From: PGZG01 sp046292765
GTDB taxonomy: Bacteria; Pseudomonadota; Gammaproteobacteria; Pseudomonadales; Alcanivoracaceae
Length of the DNA stretch: 64,000 nucleotides
NCBI GenBank assembly: GCA_046292765.1
Contig: JBKBQA010000003.1
Span: 62,001 to 126,000, forward strand
Direction of reading: 5' to 3'
Shown here: positions 24,334 to 32,105 of the stretch, in pieces
Position numbering within the stretch: position 1 is the first letter of the stretch
Layout: each line of letters starts with the position of its first letter
Position numbers and translations under genes: made by a program
The notes under the pieces: model-generated
Told to the model about the DNA's origin: nothing
The model's input: only the letters and a program-made list of their open reading frames with translations
Database searches by the model: none

Positions 24334-25644
24334 ATGAATCCGCCCACATTTGCAGAAGCGTTTCGTGTATGGCTGCGCGTTGCGCTGCTCTCTTTCGGTG
24401 GCCCCGCCGGACAGATTGCCGTGATGCACCGCATTCTGGTAGAGGAAAAGCGCTGGGTCGATGAGCCCCGCTTCATGCACGCGCTCAATTTCTGCATGCT
24501 GCTGCCCGGGCCAGAAGCGCAACAGCTTGCCACCTACCTGGGTTGGTTGCTGCACGGGGTTCGTGGTGGCCTGATGGCGGGGTTACTGTTTATCTTGCCG
24601 GGCTTTATTGCCATTCTGGCGCTGTCGTTTCTGTACGCGTATCTGCTCGATGTGTCGCTGGTGGCGGCACTGTTTTTCGGCCTGAAGGCAGCCGTGTTGG
24701 CACTGGTATTGATGGCAGTCAAGAAGATTGCCAGCAAGGCTCTGCTGACCCCATCGCTGATGCTGTTGTCGGCGCTGTCGTTTGCGGCCATCGCACTGCT
24801 GTCGTTGCCTTTCCCTCTAATCATTACGCTTGCCGCCGCCACCGGCTGGACACTTTCCCGGCTGGCGCCCGCGCGGCTTGGGCCAGCGTTGGTGCCGCAG
24901 GATAACTGCCAGTCCGCGCCGGTGTCGGCAGGCCGGACAGTGCGCACCGTTGTCACCGGCATCGTGATCTGGATGCTGCCGATGATGTTGATCCTGCCGA
25001 CGCTCGGTACCGATCATGTGCTCGCGCAGGAAGGCTGGTTTTTCAGCAAGATGGCGGTGGTGACGTTTGGTGGTGCCTACTCGGTGCTTGCCTACATCGC
25101 CCAGCAGGCCGTCGAGGTCCATCAGTGGTTGTTACCCGGAGAAATGCTTGATGGTCTCGGCATGGCGGAGAGCACGCCGGGGCCGCTGATTCAAGTGGTG
25201 CAGTTTGTCGGCTTTCTTGCCGCGTTTCGCGATGCCGCGCCCTTTTCGGCGCCGGTGGCGGCCACGCTAGGCGCCATCGTCACCACCTGGATGACCTTCG
25301 CACCCTGCTTCCTGTTTGTGTTTGCTGGTGCACCGTACATGGAGCGTTTGCGCCATAACCAGGCCATCGCCGGGGCATTGCGCGGCATCACCGCTGCGGT
25401 GGTCGGAGTGATGGCCAGTCTCGCGCTCTGGCTTGCCAGCCATGTCCTGTTTGCCAGCCACCGACCGACCGCGGTTGCCGGACTGACGCTGAATCTGCCG
25501 CAGGCGGACTCGCTGAACCTGCTCGCACTGGCGCTGTTTGCCGGAGCGCTGGTGGCACTACAGATTCTCCAGTGGGGGCTGGGCCGTGTTCTGGTGGTAA
25601 CCGTGTTGCTGGGTGCCGCGCTTCAATTGCTTGTTGGCGGCTGA
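24334..25644 (+). CDS. chrA: chromate/anion transporter ChrA
   Basis: The 436-residue inner-membrane protein has two homologous CHR halves. The first opens with LSFGGPAGQIAVMHR and LLPGPEAQQLATYLG; the second has VVTFGGAYSVLAYIAQQ and AESTPGPLIQVVQFVG. This two-domain, about ten-helix layout is the long-chain CHR form that exports chromate or related oxyanions. GAGG precedes the ATG. It begins 49 bases after the GntR gene; a shared transcript is possible but no known chromate regulator (chrB) is present. Confidence 0.9.
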   Translation: MNPPTFAEAFRVWLRVALLSFGGPAGQIAVMHRILVEEKRWVDEPRFMHALNFCMLLPGPEAQQLATYLGWLLHGVRGGLMAGLLFILPGFIAILALSFLYAYLLDVSLVAALFFGLKAAVLALVLMAVKKIASKALLTPSLMLLSALSFAAIALLSLPFPLIITLAAATGWTLSRLAPARLGPALVPQDNCQSAPVSAGRTVRTVVTGIVIWMLPMMLILPTLGTDHVLAQEGWFFSKMAVVTFGGAYSVLAYIAQQAVEVHQWLLPGEMLDGLGMAESTPGPLIQVVQFVGFLAAFRDAAPFSAPVAATLGAIVTTWMTFAPCFLFVFAGAPYMERLRHNQAIAGALRGITAAVVGVMASLALWLASHVLFASHRPTAVAGLTLNLPQADSLNLLALALFAGALVALQILQWGLGRVLVVTVLLGAALQLLVGG

Positions 25645-25740
25645 CGACGCTGCGACGTCACCGTTTGCGGTGATTGCACCCGGCGGTGGCTTGCGTCAGG
25701 GTAGAAGGCCGTTGCCCTTATCCATGCACAAGGAGGCTGT

Positions 25741-26247
25741 ATGACCACCGTCAACCTGAAAGGCAATCCCATCTCCCTGCAGGGCCCGCTACCCGTGGTG
25801 GGCAGTCCGGCGCCGGAATTCAGCGTGGTGACAGCGGATCTGAGCGAACAGCGCCTTGCTGATCTCAAAGGCAAGAAGGTAGTACTGAACATCTTTCCGA
25901 GTATTGATACGGCGGTGTGCGCCCTGCAGTTGAAGACCTTCAGCCAGCGGCTCGCCGGGCGCGACGATGTGGCGGCCGTGTTTGTCTCCATGGACCTGCC
26001 CTTCGCCCACAGCCGTTTTTGCGCGGCCGAAGGCATCACCAATGGCATCACCGGCTCCGATTTCCGCCACCGCAGCATTGGCCAGCGCTATGGCGTCGGC
26101 ATCAAGGACGGCCCCCTCGCTGGCCTCTATGCCCGTGCCACGCTGGTAATTGATGCTGAAGGCATTGTCCGCCATGCCGAGCTGGTGAAAGACATCGTCG
26201 ACGAGCCGGATTACGAGGCGGCGCTGAAGGTGCTCGCCGGGTTGTAA
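25741..26247 (+). CDS. tpx: thiol peroxidase Tpx
   Basis: Tpx is an atypical two-cysteine peroxiredoxin that reduces lipid and hydrogen peroxides with thioredoxin. The 168-residue protein has the peroxidatic motif FPSIDTAVC (PxxxTxxC, Cys about 60) and the resolving cysteine in SRFCAAEG (about residue 94). Length is normal. A strong ribosome site AAGGAGG precedes the ATG. The gene ends 16 bases from the convergent amidohydrolase gene. Confidence 0.95.
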   Translation: MTTVNLKGNPISLQGPLPVVGSPAPEFSVVTADLSEQRLADLKGKKVVLNIFPSIDTAVCALQLKTFSQRLAGRDDVAAVFVSMDLPFAHSRFCAAEGITNGITGSDFRHRSIGQRYGVGIKDGPLAGLYARATLVIDAEGIVRHAELVKDIVDEPDYEAALKVLAGL

Positions 26248-26263
26248 GGCCCGGTGGTTCGCC

Positions 26264-27604
26264 TCAGCCGCCTTTGCTGGTGCCTATGGTGTTCTTGTAG
26301 ATCGCCCCGTCTTTCATGATCACCACAAAGTTTGTCGCTGGATCTGCAACCAGCGACAGATCAGCGAGCGGATCGCCATCCACCAGAATCAGATCCGCCA
26401 ATGCACCGGCCTCCACCACGCCGAGTTTGCCTGGATAGGGACTGCGGTTGCCAGACAGGGCGAGCAGCTGCGCGTTATCGTGGGTGGCAAGACGGAGAAT
26501 TTCTGCCGGCGTGAACCATGGCAGCAGTCTCAGCAGATAGCTGTTTTGTTCCGGGTTCAACTCGGGCTCAAAAAGGAAATCCGTCCCCCATGCCAGACGC
26601 ACACCGAGGCGTTTGGCGGTGGGCCAGAGGGCGGCCTGCCCTTCGATCACCGGTTTGCGTTTCTGCCGCCGCAGCGGATCCATGTCCGGCGAATCTTCCA
26701 TCAGCATCTGGGTGGACAGCCATATCCGACGCTTTGCCATCAACTTCAGTGTCGCCTCATCAAGTAGCTGGCCGTGCTCGACGGATTTCACGCCGGCCTC
26801 GATGGCGCGACGGATAGCACGGGGCGTGTAAGCATGCACGGTGACATAGGTGCCCCAATCCTCCGCTGCTTCCACCGCTGCGCGCATTTCGTCCAATGTG
26901 TACTGGGTAACATCCAGTGGATCATAGGCAGAAGAAGTGCCGCCGCCGGCCATCAGCTTGATCTGGCTGGCGCCAAAACGCAGGTTCTCTCGCACTGCCG
27001 TGAGCACTTCATCGCGGCCGTCGGCAATGAAGGTCGCGCCCAGCTGCTCGGCCCGGGAGACCTCGCCAAAGAAACGCCGTGATCGTTCGTGCGGCAGGCG
27101 CATATCGCCGTGTCCGGCGGTCTGGCTGATGGTGGCGCCGGAAGGCCAGATACGCGGGCCAACATAGCGACCGGAATCCACCCCGGCCTTTAACCCCCAC
27201 ACTGGCCCGCCCATATCCCTTACCGAGGTAAAGCCGCGCAGCAGCATCGCCTCGGCGCCTTCCGCCGCCGCCTTCTCGGCCACCGTTGCACTCAGATCCG
27301 GCGCCAGCAGCGCCAGCATGTTGAGAGCGCTAAAGGTCATGTGCACATGCACATCGATCAGTCCAGGCATCAGCGTACGGCCCTCGCCCTCAATCACCTG
27401 AGTGCCTGAGCCTGACGCCAGTGACGGACCGATGGCGGCGACCCGATTGCCGCGCACCAGCACATCCGTCGCCGGCGTCAGGGCGCTGGCGCGGCCGTCG
27501 AACACTCGCACGCTACGAAACAGGATGTCGTCAGACGTTGCGGCAACAACGGGTGCTGAGGAACAGCCCAGCGCGACCAGCAGGGCAATCAGGATGGCGG
27601 GCAT
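26264..27604 (-). CDS. exported amidohydrolase family protein
   Basis: The 446-residue protein has a signal peptide (MPAILIALLVALG...) followed by a metal-dependent amidohydrolase barrel. The metal ligands are visible in DVHVHMTF near residue 84, TAGHGD, VHAYTPRA and WGTDFLF. These features resemble the imidazolonepropionase-like/prolidase family of periplasmic amidohydrolases. A cysteine in ALGCSS could make it a lipoprotein, but the lipobox is weak; cleavage after PVVAA is the alternative. The substrate is unknown. Confidence 0.85.
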   Translation of the reverse strand: MPAILIALLVALGCSSAPVVAATSDDILFRSVRVFDGRASALTPATDVLVRGNRVAAIGPSLASGSGTQVIEGEGRTLMPGLIDVHVHMTFSALNMLALLAPDLSATVAEKAAAEGAEAMLLRGFTSVRDMGGPVWGLKAGVDSGRYVGPRIWPSGATISQTAGHGDMRLPHERSRRFFGEVSRAEQLGATFIADGRDEVLTAVRENLRFGASQIKLMAGGGTSSAYDPLDVTQYTLDEMRAAVEAAEDWGTYVTVHAYTPRAIRRAIEAGVKSVEHGQLLDEATLKLMAKRRIWLSTQMLMEDSPDMDPLRRQKRKPVIEGQAALWPTAKRLGVRLAWGTDFLFEPELNPEQNSYLLRLLPWFTPAEILRLATHDNAQLLALSGNRSPYPGKLGVVEAGALADLILVDGDPLADLSLVADPATNFVVIMKDGAIYKNTIGTSKGG

Positions 27605-27676
27605 AGGGGTGCTCTCCTAAACAGGGTGCGAACAGGATGCCGCTATGCTGCCACAGGGGGCAAGTAAGTTCGGGCC

Positions 27677-27723
27677 TTGACCGGGATTTACCAACGGCGT
27701 ACACACGCTCAAGCGTATATACG
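27677..27723 (+). promoter_or_regulatory. candidate promoter and palindrome before the DUF4336 gene
   Basis: TTGACC (27677-27682) and TACACA (27700-27705) are separated by 17 bases and resemble a sigma-70 promoter. A perfect palindrome CGTATATACG (27714-27723) lies just downstream, in an operator-like position. The gene starts at 27774. Confidence 0.35.
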
Positions 27724-27773
27724 ACAATACTCATTCTCCTCCAGGTGCTGTAAAAACCACGAGAACGCTCGCC

Positions 27774-28454
27774 ATGACTGATTTGCAACCTGTTGCCCCT
27801 GATCTCTGGGTTACGACCATCCCGCACCGGTTTGTCGGCCTGCATCTGGGCACCCGAATGACGGTGATCCGGCTGGCTTCCGGCGCAGTGGTATTGCACT
27901 CACCGGTGCCGGTATCACAGGCGTTACGGCAAGAGATTGAGGCCATTGGGCCGGTGCGGCATATCATTTGCCCGAACTTGTTCCATCATATGTACGCCGC
28001 TGATGCCGTAGCCGCTTTTCCCGACGCCCAGCTGCACGGCCCGGAAAGACTGCAGCGCAAGCGCAAGGACCTGAAGTTCGATGCGGTGCTGTCAGACGTG
28101 CCGCATCCGGACTGGCAGGGACAGCTGTTACCGCTCACCGTTCAGGGTTCCATGCTGCATGAAACCCTGTTCTATCACCCTGCCAGCAAAACCCTGATCA
28201 GCTGCGATCTGGTGGAGAACTTCAGCCACTGCGATCACACACCGACACGGTGGTATCTGCAGGCCGGTGGCATTTTCGGCAAGGTAGGTTGGCACCCGCT
28301 GCTGCGCATGGTGTATCTGAACCGGCGCAAGGCGCGCCAGAGCATCAAGCAGTTGTTTGAGTGGCCGTTTGAGCGTGTGATTCTCGCCCATGGGGATGTG
28401 ATTACTGAAGATGCCCGGGACGCGGTGCGTGGCGGGTTGGCGTGGTTGCTTTGA
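27774..28454 (+). CDS. DUF4336 protein, metallo-beta-lactamase-like
   Basis: The 226-residue protein matches DUF4336 members by its opening (VAPDLWVTTIPHRFVGL, then MTVIRLASGAVVLHSP) and by CPNLFHHMY and ILAHGDVI. The fold resembles metallo-beta-lactamases, but the full HxHxDH motif is not present, so metal hydrolysis is doubtful. It is cytoplasmic. The role is unknown. Confidence 0.82.
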   Translation: MTDLQPVAPDLWVTTIPHRFVGLHLGTRMTVIRLASGAVVLHSPVPVSQALRQEIEAIGPVRHIICPNLFHHMYAADAVAAFPDAQLHGPERLQRKRKDLKFDAVLSDVPHPDWQGQLLPLTVQGSMLHETLFYHPASKTLISCDLVENFSHCDHTPTRWYLQAGGIFGKVGWHPLLRMVYLNRRKARQSIKQLFEWPFERVILAHGDVITEDARDAVRGGLAWLL

Positions 28455-28481
28455 CGTCGGATGTCGTAGACTGACGCGTGC

Positions 28482-28721
28482 ATGGAAGTAGAAACCGTGA
28501 AAAAGCAAAGAAAGAAGGCAAGCGATAACATCTTTCTCGATCTGGGCTTTGGGGGAGATGAGGCCGCTGTGCTGCAGATTCGAGCCAATCTGATGAATGA
28601 CCTTCGCCTGTCTATAGAAACAGAGCGTCTCGCTCAGGCAGGGGCTGCCAAACGGCTTGGCATCGCCCAGTCTCGTGTTTCCGATCTGGTGCGTACGGTT
28701 AAATTGGAGCTGGCAGCTTGA
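28482..28721 (+). CDS. orphan XRE-type antitoxin with an internal deletion
   Basis: The 79-residue protein follows the pattern of antitoxins that pair with RelE/HigB-like toxins: NIFLDLGFGGDEAA, then a helix-turn-helix with AAKRLGIAQSRVSDLVR. In typical members about 20 residues (a segment like GKxxKFSLDMLxTL) follow SDLVR before a final VKLEL strand. Here SDLVR is joined directly to TVKLELAA, so an in-frame deletion is likely. The partner toxin, normally just upstream, is missing; DUF4336 occupies that place. It is probably a decaying module. Confidence 0.65.
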   Translation: MEVETVKKQRKKASDNIFLDLGFGGDEAAVLQIRANLMNDLRLSIETERLAQAGAAKRLGIAQSRVSDLVRTVKLELAA

Positions 28722-29013
28722 GCCTGATATGCGCAAATAGACGTCTAGTGCGGAAGCAGGCTCGATAGCCAAAGCAGTCGAAAGCCTACAAACCCGATCG
28801 CTCCAGAGATGTTCATCTGCAGGCCGTAAGCGCACAGCGCCAGAACAAGTTATCGGGCAGTCTGGCGCCATGATAAAGCGGACAGTTATCCCCCACTCCC
28901 TTGGCGGCAATACGGAGCCACTGAACCAGCAGGCGGCCAAGGCCGGGCGCTTGCCATATCTGAACAAGCGGACATACCATATTGGAACCAATATGGTTCC
29001 GAGGTATGCCAGC
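28722..29013. other. 292-base gap before the first RHH/PIN module
   Basis: No gene is supported here. It holds the nested palindrome at 28976-29000 and a 23-codon open stretch on the minus strand without a ribosome site. It reads like degraded sequence between toxin-antitoxin genes. Confidence 0.6.
28976..29000. promoter_or_regulatory. nested palindromic operator of the first RHH/PIN module
   Basis: ACCATATTGG, two A bases, then CCAATATGGT make a perfect 22-base inverted repeat (28976-28997). A second one, GGAACC/GGTTCC around AATAT (28984-29000), overlaps it. The site ends 13 bases before the antitoxin start and leaves the GAGG ribosome site free. RHH antitoxins repress their own operon at such sites. 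Confidence 0.6.
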
Positions 29014-29259
29014 ATGGCGACAACCATCACCCTCAAGAACATCCCGGACGAGATCTATGCCAGCCTGAAACAGGCGGCCGAGGTGCATCACCGGAGCATC
29101 AACAGCGAAGTCATTGCCTGCCTGGAGCGGGTGCTGATGCCCGCCCGGCCCAGTGCCGAAGAACATCTGGCTCGCGCCCGTCAGATCAGGGATACCCTCG
29201 GGACCCAGACCTTCAGCGCCGCAGACATCGCCGCCGCAATTGAACAGGGCCGGCCGTGA
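29014..29259 (+). CDS. ribbon-helix-helix antitoxin (FitA/VapB type)
   Basis: The 81-residue protein starts MATTITLKNIPDEIYASLK, the Arc/FitA-like ribbon-helix-helix pattern, and continues HHRSINSEVIACLE. The C-terminal part (FSAADIAAAIEQGRP) would wrap the PIN toxin. It should neutralise the next gene's product and autorepress through the upstream palindrome. GAGG lies nine bases before the ATG. An earlier in-frame ATG at 28870 would run through the operator and is rejected. Confidence 0.88.
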   Translation: MATTITLKNIPDEIYASLKQAAEVHHRSINSEVIACLERVLMPARPSAEEHLARARQIRDTLGTQTFSAADIAAAIEQGRP

Positions 29260-29657
29260 TCGTTGTTGATACCAATATCCTTGCCTGCCTGTACCTGCCC
29301 TCCGAGCTGACCGGCCGGGCCGAGCAGCTGCTGGCCAGTGAACCGCAATGGGCAGCGCCGATACTGTGGCGTAGTGAGTTGCGGAACGTGCTCGCGCTGT
29401 ACCTGCGAAAGAATATGCTCACGCTCGAGCAGGCCTTTGCGATCCAGACCGAGGCCGAAACCCTGTTGGCGGATAACCAGTTCGAGGTGCCATCACTGGA
29501 TGTACTGCGACTGGCCCAGACCAGTGGCTGCTCTGCCTACGATTGTGAGTTTGTGGTGTTGGCCAGACGGCTGAATGTCAGGCTGGTGACGGAGGACAGG
29601 AAGGTGCTGGCGGCGTTTCCGGATGTGGCTGTGCCTTTGGCGCTTAAGGAGAGATAG
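29256..29657 (+). CDS. PIN-domain toxin (VapC family)
   Basis: VapC toxins are metal-dependent ribonucleases that often cut initiator tRNA or rRNA. The 133-residue protein has the four acidic residues of the PIN site: Asp in VVDTNIL, Glu in WRSELRNV, Asp in SAYDCEF and Asp in VTEDRK. It should therefore be active. Its GTG start overlaps the antitoxin stop by four bases (GTGA). The cellular target is unknown. Confidence 0.9.
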   Translation: MIVVDTNILACLYLPSELTGRAEQLLASEPQWAAPILWRSELRNVLALYLRKNMLTLEQAFAIQTEAETLLADNQFEVPSLDVLRLAQTSGCSAYDCEFVVLARRLNVRLVTEDRKVLAAFPDVAVPLALKER

Positions 29658-29673
29658 CGCTGGATTGCCAAAA

Positions 29674-29701
29674 CGCATGCGAAATGTCAATATGCATGCA
29701 T
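29674..29701. promoter_or_regulatory. paired GCATGC palindromes before the second RHH/PIN module
   Basis: CGCATGCG (29674-29681) and ATGCATGCAT (29692-29701) are perfect palindromes with centres 19 bases apart. They lie 24 bases before the second antitoxin start and 17 bases after the first toxin stop. They are likely the operator of the second module, distinct in sequence from the first one. Confidence 0.5.
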
Positions 29702-29724
29702 TGAAGGCTTTAAAGGAGACTGCA

Positions 29725-29979
29725 GTGGCGATGCTTACTGTTCGCAATATTCCTGACGAAGTACACCGGGCCCTGCGGGTCCGGGCTGCACACCATGGGC
29801 GCAGCATGGAGGCAGAAGTGCGCGAGATTCTGGAGTCTGCGGTTTCCCCCGAGGGCCGTGTAAAGCTGGGTTCGCTTCTGGCCGACATCGGCCGTCAGAT
29901 CAGATTGACCGACGAGGAATTCGCTGTTCTCGAACAGGTGCGTGACAAGGCGCCGGCCAAGCCGGTGAGCTTTGAATGA
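29725..29979 (+). CDS. ribbon-helix-helix antitoxin (FitA/StbC type), second module
   Basis: The 84-residue protein reads MAMLTVRNIPDEVHRALR with a GTG start six bases after AAAGGAGAC; the ATG two codons later is the alternative. It has the FitA-like HHGRSMEAEVREIL helix and an acidic C-terminal tail. It belongs to the StbC/FitA family, and differs in sequence from the first antitoxin. It should bind the PIN toxin that follows. Confidence 0.88.
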   Translation: MAMLTVRNIPDEVHRALRVRAAHHGRSMEAEVREILESAVSPEGRVKLGSLLADIGRQIRLTDEEFAVLEQVRDKAPAKPVSFE

Positions 29980-30392
29980 TCCTGTTGGATACCAATGTTA
30001 TTTCTGAGCCGATGCGCCGGTCCCCGGACGGCCGGGTAATCCGGTGGATCGACGCGCAGCCATTGGAAACGCTTTACCTGTCTGTCATCACGGTTGCTGA
30101 GCTACGGGCTGGCGTGGCGAAACTTCCATCAGGCAAACGACGTGCCGGGCTACATGAAAGCCTGGAAAAGCGCGTCATCCCTTTATTTGCCGGGCGCGTA
30201 CTGCCGTTTGATATGTCCTGCACGCAGGCTTATGCAGATATGATGGTCAGGGTACGTAAATCAGGTGTAGCTGTGGCGGCTGCTGATGGGTATATCGCCG
30301 CGATTGCTGCTGCTAACGGATTCGCTGTGGCAACTCGTGATATTGGTCCATTCAAGGCAGCGGGTGTGGAGGTAATGAATCCTTGGGGGTAA
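29976..30392 (+). CDS. PIN-domain toxin (FitB/StbB type), second module
   Basis: The 138-residue protein has the PIN acidic residues in ILLDTNVISEPMR, VAELRAGV, AAADGYIAA and ATRDIGPF. The closing NPW is typical of FitB/StbB. The ATG overlaps the antitoxin stop (ATGA). FitB-type proteins are associated with slow growth or plasmid stability in other bacteria; here the role is unknown. Confidence 0.92.
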   Translation: MILLDTNVISEPMRRSPDGRVIRWIDAQPLETLYLSVITVAELRAGVAKLPSGKRRAGLHESLEKRVIPLFAGRVLPFDMSCTQAYADMMVRVRKSGVAVAAADGYIAAIAAANGFAVATRDIGPFKAAGVEVMNPWG

Positions 30393-30424
30393 TGCCGGAG
30401 AAAGAATGCGACGTTGAAAATCTC

Positions 30425-31435
30425 TCAAAACGCCTGCGGCTCAATATCCTTCAAGTGCCGCGACACCGCGAGCCACGCCCCCATCAATCCCAGTGCGCCG
30501 GCAAACAGCGGCAGGGTGAGCAATGCTTCCCAGTTCAATCCGGTTAACACGAACTCGCTGGCGTATAGCTCGCTCAGGCGGTTCACCGGCCCGGACAGCC
30601 ACAGCAAGGTAGACTGCACCAGAATCACCGCAGCAAGGCCGCCAAACAGGCCGAACCAGAAGCCAGTGTAAAGAAAAGGCCGGCGGACAAAGCCATCAGT
30701 GCCGCCAACGATTTTTACCACCACGATTTCCTCGCGGCGGCTTTCGATGGCAAGACGAATGGTATTCACCACCACCAGAATTACTGCGAGCGCCAACGCT
30801 AGCATCAACGCTGAAACAACTCTTTCGCCAACGGCGAGCATGGCGTGCAGGCGGCGCACCCATTCGATGTCGAGCACGGCCTGATCCACATTCGGTAGGT
30901 CGCCGAGGGACACCTTCAGTTGGGTCAGGTCATCGGCATCGTTGCTGGCTGGATAGACGATGATCAGCGGCGGCAGCGGGTTGTCCGGCAGGGCATCGAG
31001 CACATCGCTGAAGCCGGACAGGGCCTTGTATTCCGCCAGTGCCTGTTCGCGGGTGACCACTTCAACCCGCTCAATGTCTTCCCGTTGTTGCCACTCGCCG
31101 GCAATACGCCGTTGGGTGGCTTCGGTGACGTCATTTTTCAGGAACACGGACAGGTGAACGTTGCCGTCCCAGTCCTGAGTCAGAGAGCGGGCGTTTTCCA
31201 GCAGCACCGACAGGCCGACGGGCAGGGCCAGAGCGATGGCGATCACCAGCACGGTCATGACCGTGCTGACCGCCGCCGTCCGCATCCGTTTGAGGGCGTC
31301 GATGGCGGAGTCGCGATGATGCAAGCGCCAGGCGTCGAAGCGATCTTGCAGAGTGGTGCTGGCGACGCGGGCGCCGGCCGGGCGTTTGGTCGGCTTCGGC
31401 GCTTTCGGTTTCATCGGGGTAGCATTACGCGCCAT
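30425..31435 (-). CDS. ftsX: cell division protein FtsX
   Basis: FtsX is the inner-membrane partner of FtsE that activates peptidoglycan hydrolases at the septum through EnvC-type partners. The 336-residue protein has a basic Pro-rich N-terminus, a first membrane segment near residue 65, a periplasmic loop (DGNVHLSVFLKND) and three further segments (about 200-220, 250-280 and 300-325). Length is normal. The start overlaps the ftsE stop by 11 bases. Operon order is ftsY-ftsE-ftsX on the minus strand. Confidence 0.96.
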   Translation of the reverse strand: MARNATPMKPKAPKPTKRPAGARVASTTLQDRFDAWRLHHRDSAIDALKRMRTAAVSTVMTVLVIAIALALPVGLSVLLENARSLTQDWDGNVHLSVFLKNDVTEATQRRIAGEWQQREDIERVEVVTREQALAEYKALSGFSDVLDALPDNPLPPLIIVYPASNDADDLTQLKVSLGDLPNVDQAVLDIEWVRRLHAMLAVGERVVSALMLALALAVILVVVNTIRLAIESRREEIVVVKIVGGTDGFVRRPFLYTGFWFGLFGGLAAVILVQSTLLWLSGPVNRLSELYASEFVLTGLNWEALLTLPLFAGALGLMGAWLAVSRHLKDIEPQAF

Positions 31436-32105
31436 CGCCGTCCTCCTCGCGGTCGGCGATCAGTTCGCCTTCGCGCAGTGTCAGCAGACGGTGGTTGTAG
31501 CGGGCAATCAGCGACAGATCGTGGGTGGCGACAATTACCGACACGCCGACGCTGGCGAACTCTTCAAACAGGTCCATGATCTCGGCGGACAGCTCGGGAT
31601 CGAGGTTGCCGGTGGGCTCGTCGGCGAGCAGCAGCGGCGGCTTATTAACCACGGCGCGGGCGATACCGACACGCTGCTGTTCACCGCCAGACAGAGTGAT
31701 CGGATTAAGTCGTTCCTTATCCAACAAACCAACCTTGTCCAGTGCAGCGCGCACTCGCTTACCGATATCGCCCGGTTTGTAGCCGGCAATAATCAGTGGC
31801 AGGGCGACGTTATCGTAAACGCTGCGATCAAACAGCAGATGATGGCTCTGGTGGACCATGCCGATTTTGCGGCGCAGCCAGGGAATGTCGCGGGTGCCGA
31901 GGTGGTTGAGGTTTTCGCCTTCAACAATGATATCGCCGCTGCTGGGCCGCTCGATCATCATCAGCAGCTTCAGCAGGGTGGATTTGCCGGCACCAGAGTG
32001 ACCGGTCAAAAATGTCAGCTCGCCCGGAGACAGGCGGAACGAGACGTCACTGAGCGCCTCTTTGCCATTGGCGTAGCGTTTGCTGACAGTGTCGAACTGA
32101 ATCAC
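31425..32105 (-). CDS. ftsE: cell division ATP-binding protein FtsE
   Basis: The 226-residue ABC ATPase has Walker A GHSGAGKST, signature LSGGEQQR and Walker B LLADEPTGNLD. It powers FtsX-dependent activation of cell-wall hydrolases. Length matches the family. Its start overlaps the ftsY stop by four bases. Confidence 0.97.
   Translation of the reverse strand: MIQFDTVSKRYANGKEALSDVSFRLSPGELTFLTGHSGAGKSTLLKLLMMIERPSSGDIIVEGENLNHLGTRDIPWLRRKIGMVHQSHHLLFDRSVYDNVALPLIIAGYKPGDIGKRVRAALDKVGLLDKERLNPITLSGGEQQRVGIARAVVNKPPLLLADEPTGNLDPELSAEIMDLFEEFASVGVSVIVATHDLSLIARYNHRLLTLREGELIADREEDGDGA

Noticed and set aside
28745..28816. 23-codon hydrophobic open frame on the minus strand
   Set aside because: No ribosome site and no similarity; probably chance in degraded sequence.
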